Assembly: GCF_040712315.1 (NCBI RefSeq)
Contig: NC_134013.1
Location: forward strand, 76,390,001 to 76,454,000
Reading direction: 5' to 3'
Length of the DNA: 64,000 nucleotides
Origin: Castanea sativa
Taxonomy: Eukaryota; Streptophyta; Magnoliopsida; Fagales; Fagaceae
The notes under the pieces: generated by a model
What the model saw: the letters and a program-made list of their open reading frames with translations, nothing else
What the model was told of the DNA's origin: nothing
The model's database searches: none
In this document: positions 35,533-47,046 of the stretch, in pieces
Position numbering within the stretch: position 1 is the stretch's first letter
Layout: each line of letters opens with the position of its first letter
Position numbers and translations under genes: made by a program

Positions 35533-35955
35533 AGAGAGAGAGAGAGAGAGAGAGAATCATAGATCAGAAAAGAAGAAAGGAAGCAGATACACATACATAC
35601 ACACATCGAGAGAGAGAGAGAAAGAGAGAGAGAGAGAAAGAATCATAGATCAGAAAAGAAGAAAGGAAAGAGATACACTTACACACACACACACACACAC
35701 ACCGAGGGAGAGAGAGAGAGAGAGAGAGAGATGAGATTTTCTTTTTTTCTTTTTTTGGGTTTTGGGTTTGGAAGAAAAGGGTCATGGGTCATAAATGAGA
35801 AAAGAAGAAAGGAAAGAGATACACTTACATACACACACACACCGAGAGAGGGAGAGATATGAGATTTTTTTTTTTTTTCTTTTTTTGGGTTTTGGGTTTG
35901 GAAGAGAAGGGTCATGGGTGGTTTGGAAGAGAAAGGTTTTGGGTTTGGAAGAGAA
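35533..35955. repeat. GA/CA-rich compound repeats
   Basis: Three long modules, each with (GA)n, AGAAAAGAAGAAAGGAA, a TACACA run and CGAGAGA text, followed by twice-repeated TTTTTTTGGGTTTTGGGTTTGG. Open frames here (Arg-Glu or Ser-Leu repeats) are artefacts. Confidence 0.9.
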
Positions 35956-36154
35956 ACTATTTGCAGTATAGGAAAAAGAAGGAATAAGGAAGAAGGAAAA
36001 AAAGAAATGTTAGTTTTAACGCCGTTTGCTTGGTTGTTAAATTGGACATGTGTCAAAATTTTAAATAGAGAACCTAATATACTGTAAAGAAGTGTACTTA
36101 AATTTTGCCTTTTTCAATTAATGAATTTTCACCTGTTTATCCAAAAAAAAAAAA

Positions 36155-36484
36155 AGTTGGGCAAGCCCAAACATTGTCATACCATTACCAGGCCCATTCT
36201 TTTAAACTCAAGTTTAGGTCGGCCACACGTTGCAACATTTGATTCGTTAAATTTAAATTTACAACCAATCAAAGCAGGGTCCACACCACTTTGAAACCAG
36301 ATTACACCACACCGTATAACTCCTTGATCTCTGGAAAGACACAAACAAAAGCTTTTTCCAATTTCCATTCCATTTCATTTCACATTTCACTCCCAGAAGA
36401 AAAGGCATATATATAGCACTGTAGTAGTCTCAGAGTTCTCAAACAAAGTCGAACCGTGAGTTGGTTCTTCATTTCCATTGAGAA
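36155..36484 (+). promoter_or_regulatory. Promoter and leader of the reductase gene
   Basis: Only 330 bases separate the LINE tail from the start codon. A TATATATATA stretch at 36406-36415 would place transcription start near 36440. The LINE therefore ends within the proximal promoter region. Confidence 0.6.
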
Positions 36485-39111
36485 ATGGCTACGTTCTTCT
36501 TCAAGAGGCTCGCTAGAGCCACTCCAATTGCACTCAACAATGCATTGTCTTTTGGAGGAGCCAACAAAACCAAGTCTGGCTTCAGTGGGTTTCGGATACC
36601 CATTGGGGCAATCGCAGCAGTTTCTGGTGGAATCTCCTACTACTACTGCTTTTCCTCGTCGGATTTGGTATTTTCTCTTTGTAATTCCATCAGGGTTTTC
36701 TTCTAATTGGTCTTTGGTCATATCATGAGCACTGGTTGTTTGTGTTTGTGTTTTTTTTTTTTTTTTTTCGCTTGCTTGATTTATGTCTCTGAATTCTGAT
36801 TGGTCTTGAAATGCAAGGCAGACCCAGTTGCTGATTTTGTGTGTGTAATATGTTTCGGTGAATTCACTTGGGTTTTTGAAGTTGAAATGGTTAGCGAGGG
36901 TTTTGGATGTTTTGGTATAGAAAAGAGAGGGTTTTGGATATTTGGAGTAATTGGGTTGGTTCAAGTTGATGTGAATAGTTTTTGGTCAAACTGATTGACT
37001 GATTTTTTTAATTTTTTTTTTTTATGCTGTGAATTTTGGAAGTGATGGGGCAATGCTATGAAATTTTATAAGAGTGTATCCATTTGTGAACACTATGGAT
37101 ATAAATATACACACATTGCATTATAAGAACTAAAGGAAATAGATTTAGCTTACAATTAGAACTTTTAAGCATTACTTTGAAGAGGAAAGCCTTTTTTTTA
37201 AATAAATAAAATAAAAAATATAAGTGGCATTCTTCATGTAATGATTTTTAAATTTATGCACAACTCATGTGCCCACGTGGGATTGAATCATCCACTGATC
37301 TGTATTGGGCTTTATGTACTTTAAATTTATTTGGAGGAATTCACAGGGTATCAGTTTGAGTTCCCTAATGGTATTATCATAATGTGATATCTTTGTGCCT
37401 CAGAAAGAAATCCATCACTGCTAATTTTATGAGCTGATTGTATCTAAATATTTCAACTTGATTGTTCTTATGAAGTTTGAAGTGAGCGAATGCAGACTGA
37501 GAAACCGATCCACTTGACTGAATGAACTCATCTTACCTGATTTATTCTTTCATACTCGTTATGTGGTTTTAAGATGAAATAGTTGTTATTAGATTTCAGT
37601 ATACCTTTTATGAACCATATATGCTAGTATTCTATAATGGTTGTGCTTTTCTTTACAGGCTCATCTAGATCAAATCAATGAAGAGGCAGGTCCAAAAGTT
37701 GGTGAGTTTTAGCAAACTTATAACAAAGTTGTAGAAAGGGCTAGCTTGGAGCTTCTCAACATTAGTTTTGAAATTATGAAAAATTCTCTATTTCATATAA
37801 TTAATAAGCTTTCAATATTTTTCAAATTGTATCATATAGATATTCCCTGGAGTGCCTGATACAGGATTTTTCACCCTTTATTATACTGTGTAAGCTAAAT
37901 GATCTTTTTGTTAATTTTCAGCGCTCAATCCAGATAAATGGATTGAATTTAAGTTGCAAGACACTGCAAGAGTCAGCCATAATACTCAACTATTCAGGTA
38001 ATATAATATTGGCTCAATTACTTTTATATTTTTTTTGAAGATCAGCCAGAGAGTAATCACCTTGATGGGTGAAAAATCTTTTCTTAAAAATCACATTATC
38101 AGTTTGAAAGCGAAAGTACTCAATAGTTTAAAGGTAATGTAGCTGAAACAATTCAGACTATGGTTTTATGGCTTATGTCAATTTTAAGCTACTCATCAAA
38201 ATTAAGCTCAATTGTTAATATAATTAACCAATTGAGATATGCATTGATAGATAAACCACACAACAAATCCCAGTCACAATACAAGTACCCCAAACACACC
38301 GAATTATTTACAAAGAGAAAAACCCGAAAACCGGGCAAACAACTCTCTGGGGCCTTTAGCACCAAACAATCCACTAAACAAGAATAATTGGTATACAAAA
38401 CACTTACAAAACCCTTTAAGCTAAGTAATGACTATGTACTTGAGCCTCCAGCTCTTGCTAGCAACCGATTCCTTGAATCCTTTTTTCTTGTTAGTCACTG
38501 GATCTGCAAGTTGAGCTGCCAGCCGTGCAATCAAGTCTCATTGATCACTTTAAGGCCTCTTGAAGATTTGGGATTGTTCCATTGATTCCCCAGCACCAAT
38601 CAGCACTCAAGAATCTCAAGAATTTAGGTGTGTGTGGTATAAACTCTCCTCTCAATGAATTTGGAATTTAGAATTATAGAGAGGGTGAAGATATAGAGAA
38701 CAAAATGGGTTTTGCTCTAGGGTTTTGGTTGCAGTCTAGGTCTTCAATATCTGGGTGTTCTCTCTAGAAAAGTTGTGTGAAATGATGGCTATATAGTGAG
38801 GTTTATGGATGGGAACAGCATAAAAGAAATAACAAATTTCTCTCAGGTTCTAGCAATCTCGGTAGGTAAAGTGTGAGAGGCGAGATTACTGTTCAACAGT
38901 TTTTCAAATTGAGTAACTCGCCTGACAATATCGCCTGACCTTGTAATCTTGCTTGAACAAGATTGTGGACTTCACTTCCAACTTTAGCTCTTGTCCTCTT
39001 CAACCAATAACACAATAATCCCACTAAGAGTACAAATTGCAATGATGAATTGTTAAATGTCACTCACCATATTGAAGCATATGAAAGCCTTTAATGCTTT
39101 TATGCACAAAT

Positions 39112-39166
<55 letters not shown>

Positions 39167-42100
39167 CTTGCCACTAGATGTACAATAGACCTCCAATTAA
39201 ATTATAAAGTGCATTTTATTATGCTCATTTTATACCCCCTAAATTCAGTATTTGGGTAGCCAATAAAACTCTAATTCAAATGGCACTTGTTTCTCCCATA
39301 ATAATAAGAATGGATGCAAAGTGAGGTTTTGGTTTCAAAACCCACCTGGTGTGTATGTATCTTACCAAAAAAAAAAAAAAAAACAACTGTATTTGGGTGT
39401 TTTGCAACAGCTACTCATTCTAGCTTTTTCTGAAACATTCTTCACTTAGGGTAGCATTTAGGTGGTAAAATTTGATGTGCCCATTGTATTTTTCTTGGCA
39501 TATTGCATTTTGAGGAAAAAGTCTAAATGAGATCATTTGAAGAAACCTTGGAATTCTTAATTTTGTGTTAAACCAAAAAAAATAGTCATTGGAGTGCTAT
39601 CAAAAGTACTGTACACTCGTTGTTTTTAAGACCATGTAGGTTATAAGTTTTCAGTGTGGCTACTTGGGGAAGAACGTTCAATGTAACTTATTAATAATTT
39701 TTCTTCTTTCACATGGTAGGTTTTCATTTGATCCTACTGCCAAGTTGGGCCTAGATATTGCTTCATGCCTCCTTACCAGGTATGTTTTGCTGTCCGTGAT
39801 GAGTGAACTTTTTGGTAAAAAAGAAGTTGGAGTCAGAAGAAGCCTGCCTCTAAATTGATTGTCTTGATGCATTCTTGTCACTGTAGGGCTCCAACAGGAC
39901 AAGATGCTGAAGGAAAGCCAAAATATGTCATACGCCCGTAAGTCTTCCACTCTGCCTGTTCTTTTTGATAAGATGCTTGATCTGAACTTTTTCTCCCAGT
40001 CTTTTGTATATGATTGTGTAACATTGAAGTTTATTGTGCTGTTAAATGTAACTAGTTATGGTGAGGTTTATACTCTTTAAACTGCATATACATTTTCAAA
40101 TACATACATTCTCATGCCCTCTATATTGATAAGCTCAACATCTTCTATTATAAGTTGCATAGTTTTCAGTTCTTACAATATATGAACCTCAAAGGTAAGG
40201 TAATTAGTCCTGACAACATTGAGAGATGAATGTGATGTCCAACTTTCCAATTCAGACCATTCAGCTTCTTTTTAATTCTCTCTCTCTCTCTCTCTCTCTC
40301 TCCTCCCAACTCCCAACTCTTCCCTTCAAGTCTATGATTTTTTTATTTTTTATTTTTTATTTTTAACTTACAGAAGACCATATACTAGATCTATAGGAGT
40401 ACCTTTCCCAGTTCTTAAATCTTAATTAAGCAACCCTCCATTCCACCAACAGTGGTTTAATGATATCCATTCATTTGAAACTAATATTGTAAAAGTCAAT
40501 ACATGAATTTTCCTCAATTCCCAAGTTGCCCACCACCTGCTAGTGTCAAAACTTTTGGACAATTAATTGTTCCTTATTTTAGTCTCAAACAATAGGAGGA
40601 AAATATTGAAAGAACAAAATTTTTAATGGTCGCCATGCGGACGCATCAATTAATCTTCTAGAAAAAGAGGCTTTTAAAAGAGGAAACTCATTGTTAGATA
40701 GTATTTAATGGTTATAAAATTACACAGTATTCATGGAAATGGTGTGTTGAGGCAGCATAAAGGACATTTGACAATTTTAGGAAGAGAATTCAATGAGCTC
40801 TAGCTCAACTGGTACCTCCTCTCCTTGCAAGTGCTAAGTAGAGGGTGGGGTCGTGGGATTAAGAATTAAGACCCACAATATGCGTGTGTAACTTTCCAAT
40901 TAAAAAAATTATAGGAGATTGGTGTTGTATGTGCAAGTAGTAGTGATTTGTTGGAGATCTTTTGTTTTCTCTCTTGTTGGTATAATACTATAATGTGGAT
41001 TATGCCTTACTCTATGGTAGATTTGTTGGATGGTCGGCAGGGAAAACACAAAAATAATATGATGGAATGTTTTGCAATCGGCTCTTATGTGGTGTATTTG
41101 GTGTGAACGAAATTTTCGAACATTTGAAGGATGAGAAATTGCAGTTCCAGACATAATTCTTCTGTTTCATAAAATGCTATATGAGTGTATAGCTGTAGTG
41201 ATTTTTTTTTTTCCTTTTCTTCTATGCTATATTTTGTAGAGTTGCTAAACTTTAGATGTTAGTATTTTCCATGTATATCTTTGGTGTACTAGGCTAGCAC
41301 ATGCTTCATATGTTCTTTTAATATGTGTTTATTACCTTTTAAAAAAATAAAAGAGATCCATAAAAGTGACCTCTATTTTTGTTAAGGAGTTATTTTATTG
41401 CTTAAAGCACCCAAGATTCATTACTCTTATTGTATTTATTAAAAAAGAAAGATTCATCATTCTTATTGTGATTCTGAGTATAAATATTATCTAAGCATTG
41501 ATAACTTAATTCTTATCTGAAATACTAACAAATAATTCTTTAAGGGACCTACCAGATATTATGCTAAATCAAAAAATCATGTCAAGTTAGCTTCTTAGAT
41601 TCATTTTTATTTTCTTGTGTTCTTATTTTGTTCATTCAAGGAACAAGACTTTTTGATATATTTATCCTGTTTGTGTCTGCAAATCATAATTTTTTCTTCA
41701 GCCATCTTTTGAATTGTAGCCCATGTACCACCAATGAGCTGTTGCTCAACCGACACTTCCTTCTCCCACAATAATGGGATGGAGGGTGAGGTCGTGAATC
41801 CAAGACTTATTTTATTGGGTATGTGTAGCTTACCAATAATAATATGTTATGACTTAGGTGTTGTATAAATTATTTGAATTTAGTTTAGAGATAGAATAAG
41901 GCTTCCTAGATAGATTAATATTGTTATTTATTTGTATTCAAATTAATTCCTATGTTTTAGGATTTGTTGATGAGATTATCTCATCCTTGGCTATTTATGT
42001 ACGTTGAATGCATTAATGAGAATTAAGCAGAAATTAAATCAAAAACTCTATTATCCCTCTCAAGTTCAGGAGGCTAGTCACCTCAAATCGACTAAGTTAT

Positions 42101-45100
42101 CTTTTTAATTTTCCAATTCATAATATTTGGTATCAGAGCCAATAGATCCATCCAATGATAGAGGTCATAGATAAACAATCCAATGTACTTTTGGAAATCA
42201 AAGAACAATCAAAAGTTCAAAGATCCCATGAAATTTAAGAGAATCAAAAAAGTAATATGTTGGAGGATGCACCTTCTATACAAATCGCCTTCAAAGATCA
42301 AAGGATTAATGCAGTGGAAAGATAGATCAAAGGGATCTTGTGATTTCGAATAAGCCTAGTTTAATTTCACACATTGAATTTGTCATTCCCAATGAGTTCA
42401 AGGATGTGAAAATCAAAGCTATTCTATTCACAAAAATGATTAAAGAATTGGTGCTGGTATCCATGGTCCAAATTCTTATCCTTCATCTCTTTAGAATTCG
42501 AGGTCGAGTTCTCTCCAGTTGGAAAGAAGGATATGGTGTGAGCAAATATCAATTTCCATGTTTCGGTATCTTGAGGACAAGATTCATCTTGAAGGGGAAG
42601 GGAATGTTATGACCTAGGTGTTGGATATTTGAATTTAATTTAGAGATTGAATAAGGCTACCTAGATTAGTATTGTTATTTATTTGTATTCAAATTAATTC
42701 CTATGTTTTAGGATAGGATTAGTTCCTATGTTTTAGGATTTGTTGATGAGGTTATCTCATCCATGGCTATTTATATACGTTGAATGCATTAATGAGAATT
42801 AAGTAGAAATTAAACCAAAAACTCTATTATCTCTCTCAAGTTTAGGAGGCTAGTCACCTCGAATTGACAAAGTTATCTTTTTAATTTTCCAATTCATTTC
42901 ATAATAACTAAATAAATAATTGTAGCCTGCATACCTCAGAGTCTCAGACACTTATTTTCATATTTTCAATCTTTGAAACAGTTCTTTTAACTATTTTGTT
43001 TTCGCCATCTTCTAGTTTTCAGTTGTTTGGGAATTATAAACTTCATAGACATATTATCTTTCACTAGAAATCTTTAAGGAAATAAAATTTCAATTTCAAA
43101 TACAATCCTACCAAGAGCTTTGTAGTCAACTGGCAACTTCTAGTGTTTCTAACAGAGATGTCTAGGGTTCAAGTCTACCCTCTCCATTATGACTATCAAA
43201 TTATATGAAAAAAAGAAAAGAAAAAAAAGAAGGTACGATCCTATGAGGAGTGGAAAAGTATCTATGTCACATGCATTGTTGCAATGTTGCAGAAGAAATA
43301 AGTGAAGCTGCTATAGTTGAAGACGTGCTTTTCTAGGGCAAGTCTGTTACAAGTTCGAAATGCATTGTTTCTTGTTTTGAAATCTCTACCTTCTTTATAT
43401 AAGCCGTATCTGTGATTTTCTTTTTCTTCCTTTTTTTTACTTGGTTATATCACTAAACTTGATTGTTTTTTAATGATAAATTACTGATTGTCTCAAAAGT
43501 TTAAGTTGTTAGGAAATTGTGAATTTAATTATTTAAATATAAAATTCTAACACTCCCCATTGTGCATGGGCTCAGATTACCCCTTATTAAATGAGACTCA
43601 ACATGTGGGAATTAGAATTTTTTAAATGGGTGGTAGAGTGGAGACCTGTTTAGAATTCAAGACATTACTTTGGTATCATGATAAATTACAAATTGTCCCA
43701 AAAGTTTAAGTAGTTAAGAAATGATTAATTTAATCATTTAACCATAATATTCTAACACTTTATTTTGATGTCCTGGTTGCCTGGATTACTGTGTAAAGTA
43801 TTTTAATACCAGACTTGTTAGACGTGGATGCATTAGACATTATGACCACTGTAATTTGATAAATTAGGAGTGTTTTCTACTCTTTTGGCAAAAGCCAGGC
43901 CCAATGATGAAAGAGGCGCATAGTTCCCCATTAAGGTTCATGTCAATTGACCATGTCTTAATACGAAATCATTAGATGGTGATCATTTACTTGACATATT
44001 GGCCTTTTCTTATTTGGTTCCTGGGCATTTGTGGAGCTAACTTGATGGGTTCTGTTTTCAGGTATACTCCTATATCAGATCCAGATGCTAAGGGATACTT
44101 TGATTTATTAATCAAGGTTTGCTCTCAGTAATGGGATTACTTAATTTTTGGCATTGTCTACTTCTGCTTACACTTTGAAAATGTCCTTCTTTATACATGT
44201 AATGCTCCTAACCTGAATTACTTTCGTTGTTTTCCTTTTAAATTGTACCAGGTGTATCCAGAAGGAAAAATGAGTCAGCATTTTGCGAGCTTAAAACCTG
44301 GTGATGTAGTTGAAGTCAAAGGGTAGATTATTCATATCCACAACTATTAGCGGATAATATGCTTTATATTATCTTCATGGGAAGCTTTCATTTTTTGCAG
44401 GCCCATTGAGAAGCTTAGATATAGTCCCAATATGAAGAAACACATTGGCATGGTAAGTGAAGTCTTTTAGAAGTTAGATTGAATTTGTCAGATTTGAAGA
44501 TAGCTCTGGCTATCCATCTCAGCCATGTCCTCTATCTATGGCCTGCCATTTATGTACAATTAAATCTATAGGGGAATGGTAGTGCTAGGCTACAACGTTT
44601 ATCACATCAATGGCATATTTTCTGTTCTTGTTTGAAACTATATCTTAAACCTTAATATTGCATTTGCTTTTTAGTTTTTGTTGTTGTCTGTCCTTCTCTA
44701 TGACAATATTAATTAGTTTATCTGCAAAGTACTTATTGTAATATGGAATTTTGTTGAAGTTTAATTAATATGTATGGTCACGTTATCTGAATTTAATTGT
44801 ATCTTGTTCTTTCAGATTGCTGGTGGCACAGGCATTACTCCAATGCTTCAGGTTATTGAGGCTATACTGAAAAATTCTGACGACAACACTCAGGTGAGTT
44901 GTGTGTCTATCTTATTGTTTTCCTTTTAATTGCAACTGGCATTTATTTTCTTGATAGGCAGATTGCCTATGATCTGTGTCTGTGTGTGTGAGTGCGTGTA
45001 CATGTGTGGTTGCACATGTGCACGTGCATGTGTGTGTGTACCCCAATTTTGGTTTTTAATACATTAGGATTTTTTTATGCACATCCGTAAGTGGCAAGGT

Positions 45101-46527
45101 CATTAATTTTTATAGATTTAAGCATGTTTTGTCACTCTTATATGCGTACCCTTTTCAATAAAACTATGTAAGATAAAGCTTGAGGTTTTCTATTCTTGCA
45201 GGTATCACTGCTTTATGCTAATGTCTCCCCGGATGACATTTTGCTGAAACAGAAGCTTGATGTACTTGCAACTAGTCACCCAAATTTAAAGGTACGGTTA
45301 TTTCAGAATGTAATTACTCTTGCTGATTTGTCCAAATTTCATATTTTTCTTAAATGAAAATGGCTTATTTTGTGGGGACAAATATTCTAGGTATTCTACA
45401 CTGTTGATAATCCCTCAAAGAGTTGGAGAGGAGGTACAGGTTACATATCAAAGGATATGGCCGTCAAAGGCTTACCTGGTCCTAGTGACGACACTCTAAT
45501 CCTTGTAAGTGTTGCTTTGATGCTCCAGTGTTTCAACTTTCACATGCTTATCTACTTTATCATGATATGGCATCAGCATAAACCAGCAATGGGAAGCCAT
45601 TCCAAATGTCTTTTCATTTTGTCCAGTATAAAACATAGTGGTGAGAGAGATACTGGAAACAAGAAATACATATAATCCAAACCAATTAGTCTGGAAAGGC
45701 TCATGGAGCTGGCCCAATTAGATGGAATTAAAGCTTTGTTGAGTTCAGTTCTGTATATATTGTATTTGAAGAATAAAAAGACTATATTCTACTAAGAAGG
45801 AGAAAATATTGGTATAGAACTTTTGAATACCACTCTTTCCAAACCAGATTAAGGCCTTAATTCTGATACCCAAGGTTTGACAAGTCCAAACCAAATTATC
45901 TCAACCTTTAAACTTGCATTAGAATGGTAAAATTATTCTTTTCATTGGTAAGTTATACACGCACCTGTTAGGTTTTGAACATATGTCCACTCTATTCTCA
46001 CAAGGGAGGTGCCATTTGCGTTACTATAGTAGAATTATTGAATATCTAATGTGTCCTACAAGAATTTCTTTTCTTTTTCCCTCTCATTATTTTTTTACTA
46101 CCATAGCACTTTTAATATTTTAAATTATTCACTTAAAACAGATTATGGAATGGAAATGTGGCCCCTGGTGATTGCCAGACCTTGTTTCATGTTCATGTTA
46201 TTGTTATCTAATTTGTTTTTAATATTTCCTTAGAATTGGGACAGAGATCAGGATATACTTCTCTTACTTATTGTTCCACTCCTTGAATGACTTTCTACGG
46301 TTTGTTCAGGTATGTGGTCCCCCTGGAATGATGAAACATATATCTGGTGACAAGGCTAAAGACTACTCACAAGGAGAGGTATGAGAGAGCATTTTCTGTT
46401 GATTTTTGCTCTCCAACATTTGCTAAAACGTTTGTTAACTTGAGTTCTCTTCTCACTATCTTTATTGCAGCTGACTGGCTTACTCAAAGAACTTGGGTAT
46501 ACTGAGCAAATGGTTTACAAATTTTGA
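36485..46527 (+). CDS. CBR2: NADH-cytochrome b5 reductase-like protein, mitochondrial
   Basis: Thirteen exons with GT-AG borders: 36485-36667, 37659-37701, 37922-37997, 39720-39779, 39887-39937, 44062-44116, 44252-44322, 44401-44452, 44816-44893, 45202-45291, 45391-45504, 46310-46378, 46471-46527. They join in one frame to 332 aa, close to the Arabidopsis At5g20080 protein. The FAD enzyme passes electrons from NADH to a one-electron acceptor such as cytochrome b5. Residues 1-60 are basic and hydrophobic (mitochondrial presequence and a membrane segment near 38-55). FAD motif RPYTPIS is at 137-143, flavin-binding GKMSQ at 161-165, the NADH-binding GGTGITPM motif from 200 and CGPPGMM at 293-299. 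All key motifs are intact. Introns 3 and 5 are swollen by transposons; the gene still looks functional. The symbol is by homology. Confidence 0.95.
38200..39113. other. LTR-like insertion in intron 3 of the reductase gene
   Basis: Not coding. On the minus strand it contains CACTATATAGCCATC, TATA-like, and text resembling a Copia-type LTR leader. Borders and target duplication are not resolved, so the class is tentative. Confidence 0.35.
39114..39161. repeat. (TA)n microsatellite in intron 3
   Basis: About 24 uninterrupted AT units. Confidence 0.96.
39269..39386 (+). mobile_element. SINE copy in intron 3
   Basis: Starts CTCTAATTCAAATGGCAC (A-box-like), has GGTTTTGGTTTCAAAACCC in the B-box place, and ends GTGTGTATGTATCTTACC followed by 16 A residues. 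It shares this layout with the copies at 40788, 41732 and 45934. Confidence 0.65.
40277..40302. repeat. (CT)n microsatellite in intron 5
   Basis: Thirteen CT units in the 4.1-kb fifth intron. Confidence 0.95.
40788..40909 (+). mobile_element. SINE copy in intron 5
   Basis: TAGCTCAACTGGTA at 40801-40814 is a clear tRNA A-box-like sequence. The body has the GAGGGTGGGGTCGTGGGATT segment and the family tail GCGTGTGTAACTTTCCAAT with A residues. Confidence 0.65.
41732..41839 (+). mobile_element. SINE copy in intron 5, interrupted at its tail by the TRIM element
   Basis: CAATGAGCTGTTGCTCAACC, GGTGAGGTCGTGAATCC and tail TATGTGTAGCTTACCAATAA match the same family. The small LTR element at 41845 has landed in its A/T-rich tail. 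Confidence 0.6.
41845..42901 (+). mobile_element. TRIM-sized LTR element in intron 5 of the reductase gene
   Basis: LTRs 41845-42120 and 42605-42901 start TGTTATGACCTAGG-like and end CA. TAATA is duplicated exactly at both flanks (41840-41844 and 42902-42906). A primer site TGGTATCAGAGCC (42128-42140) matches the initiator-Met tRNA type, and a polypurine tract GAAGGGGAAGGGAA precedes the right LTR. The 484-bp interior keeps a gag-start-like part and a pol-end-like part (EDKIHLEGEGN), so it derives from a larger gypsy element by internal deletion. It cannot transpose alone. It is inserted in the same sense as the gene. Confidence 0.9.
42128..42140 (+). other. Primer-binding site of the small LTR element
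   Basis: TGGTATCAGAGCC, complementary in form to the 3' end of initiator methionine tRNA, 7 bases after the left LTR. Confidence 0.85.
43112..43216 (+). mobile_element. SINE-like copy in intron 5
   Basis: AGCTTTGTAGTCAACTGGCA resembles an A box, and GGGTTCAAGTCTACCC a B box about 40 bases later. It ends in A-rich sequence. Confidence 0.5.
43474..43760. repeat. Repeat with 80-bp direct copies 205 bp apart
   Basis: TGATAAATTAC..AAAAGTTTAAG..TCTAACAC occurs at 43474 and 43679 with a unique 120-bp middle (CTCCCCATTGTGCATGGGC). The same pattern and spacing occurs at 56615-56900, and inverted relatives at 50132-50470. Confidence 0.8.
44966..45040. repeat. Imperfect (TG)n / CATGTGCA-rich tract in intron 9
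   Basis: GTGT-rich with alternating purine-pyrimidine CACATGTGCACGTGCATG, a sequence type able to adopt Z-DNA. No function is claimed. Confidence 0.6.
45934..46030 (-). mobile_element. SINE copy in intron 11, antisense to the gene
   Basis: On the minus strand AATGGCACCTCCC..ATATGTTCAAAACCTAACAGG..GTGCGTGTATAACTTACCAAT matches the family with the CTTACCAA tail. Confidence 0.6.
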
Positions 46528-46999
46528 CTCAAGCAATTTAGCATCTGAAGCATTTGTGCATTCACTTCAAATTTTGAGTTGTTCAAGTTTTTCCTGAAGA
46601 AACATTGGCAGCTTGAACTTGAGCAAAACATCGAATAAATTTGCTAGTGATATTCAATAGAAATAATGCATTGTGAGAGCTCACACTAACTTGCATTTTA
46701 CTTTTGAGGAACCTTGCAAAATCTCTGTGCCTGTATGAATTTTTTATTTCTTGTACTTGCCGATATCGGAGGAAAAATAAGTGAAATAGAAAGAAATGAG
46801 TTTTCGAGGAAGTCAGGATTAAAAATGGATTGAGTAGATGAAAGTCAAAGATTTATTCAAGGTTAATGAGGGAACATATTCTTTAATTCTTGTTAATAAT
46901 TTCTCGTATAAGTTGTATGCTGTTGATGATAAAACAGAGGAAAAATAAAGGAAAAGGAAAGAATGAAAGTTTTCAAGGAACTATATAATTTAAACAATT

Positions 47000-47046
<47 letters not shown>

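Larger units (their letters stand above)
35038..36110. mobile_element. MULE-like non-autonomous element nested in the LINE
   Basis: The left end GGCAAAACTTAGGTACAG and the reversed right end GGCAAAATTTAAGTACAC are imperfect inverted repeats of about 40 bp. The flanks TTTTTCAGT and TTTTTCAAT match at 8 of 9 bases, a decayed 9-bp target duplication. Inside are an 86-bp tandem repeat and long GA/CA microsatellites. No coding capacity. Confidence 0.7.
31560..36154 (+). mobile_element. L1-type LINE, internally deleted, with a nested MULE-like insertion
   Basis: In order: ORF1 remains (DUF4283 plus zinc knuckle), part of the endonuclease, a jump that removes the reverse transcriptase, a zinc-binding (zf-RVT) segment present twice, an RNase H domain, a 1.07-kb inserted repeat (about 35038-36110) and a final 3' end with an A run (36142-36154). 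The 5' border is uncertain, between 31560 and 31640. Many stops and lost catalytic residues show it is inactive. Confidence 0.82.

Noticed and set aside
35525..36056. Open frames on both strands rich in Arg-Glu or Ser-Leu
   Set aside because: They are translations of (GA)n and (CA)n tracts in a non-coding repeat.
36380..36964. A 194-residue minus-strand frame over the reductase first exon
   Set aside because: It overlaps a well-supported exon with correct splice sites and has no recognisable domain.
42340..42612. A 90-residue frame inside the small LTR element as a gene
   Set aside because: It is the end of a gypsy pol in a neighbouring frame; the meaningful text EDKIHLEGEGN ends right before the LTR.
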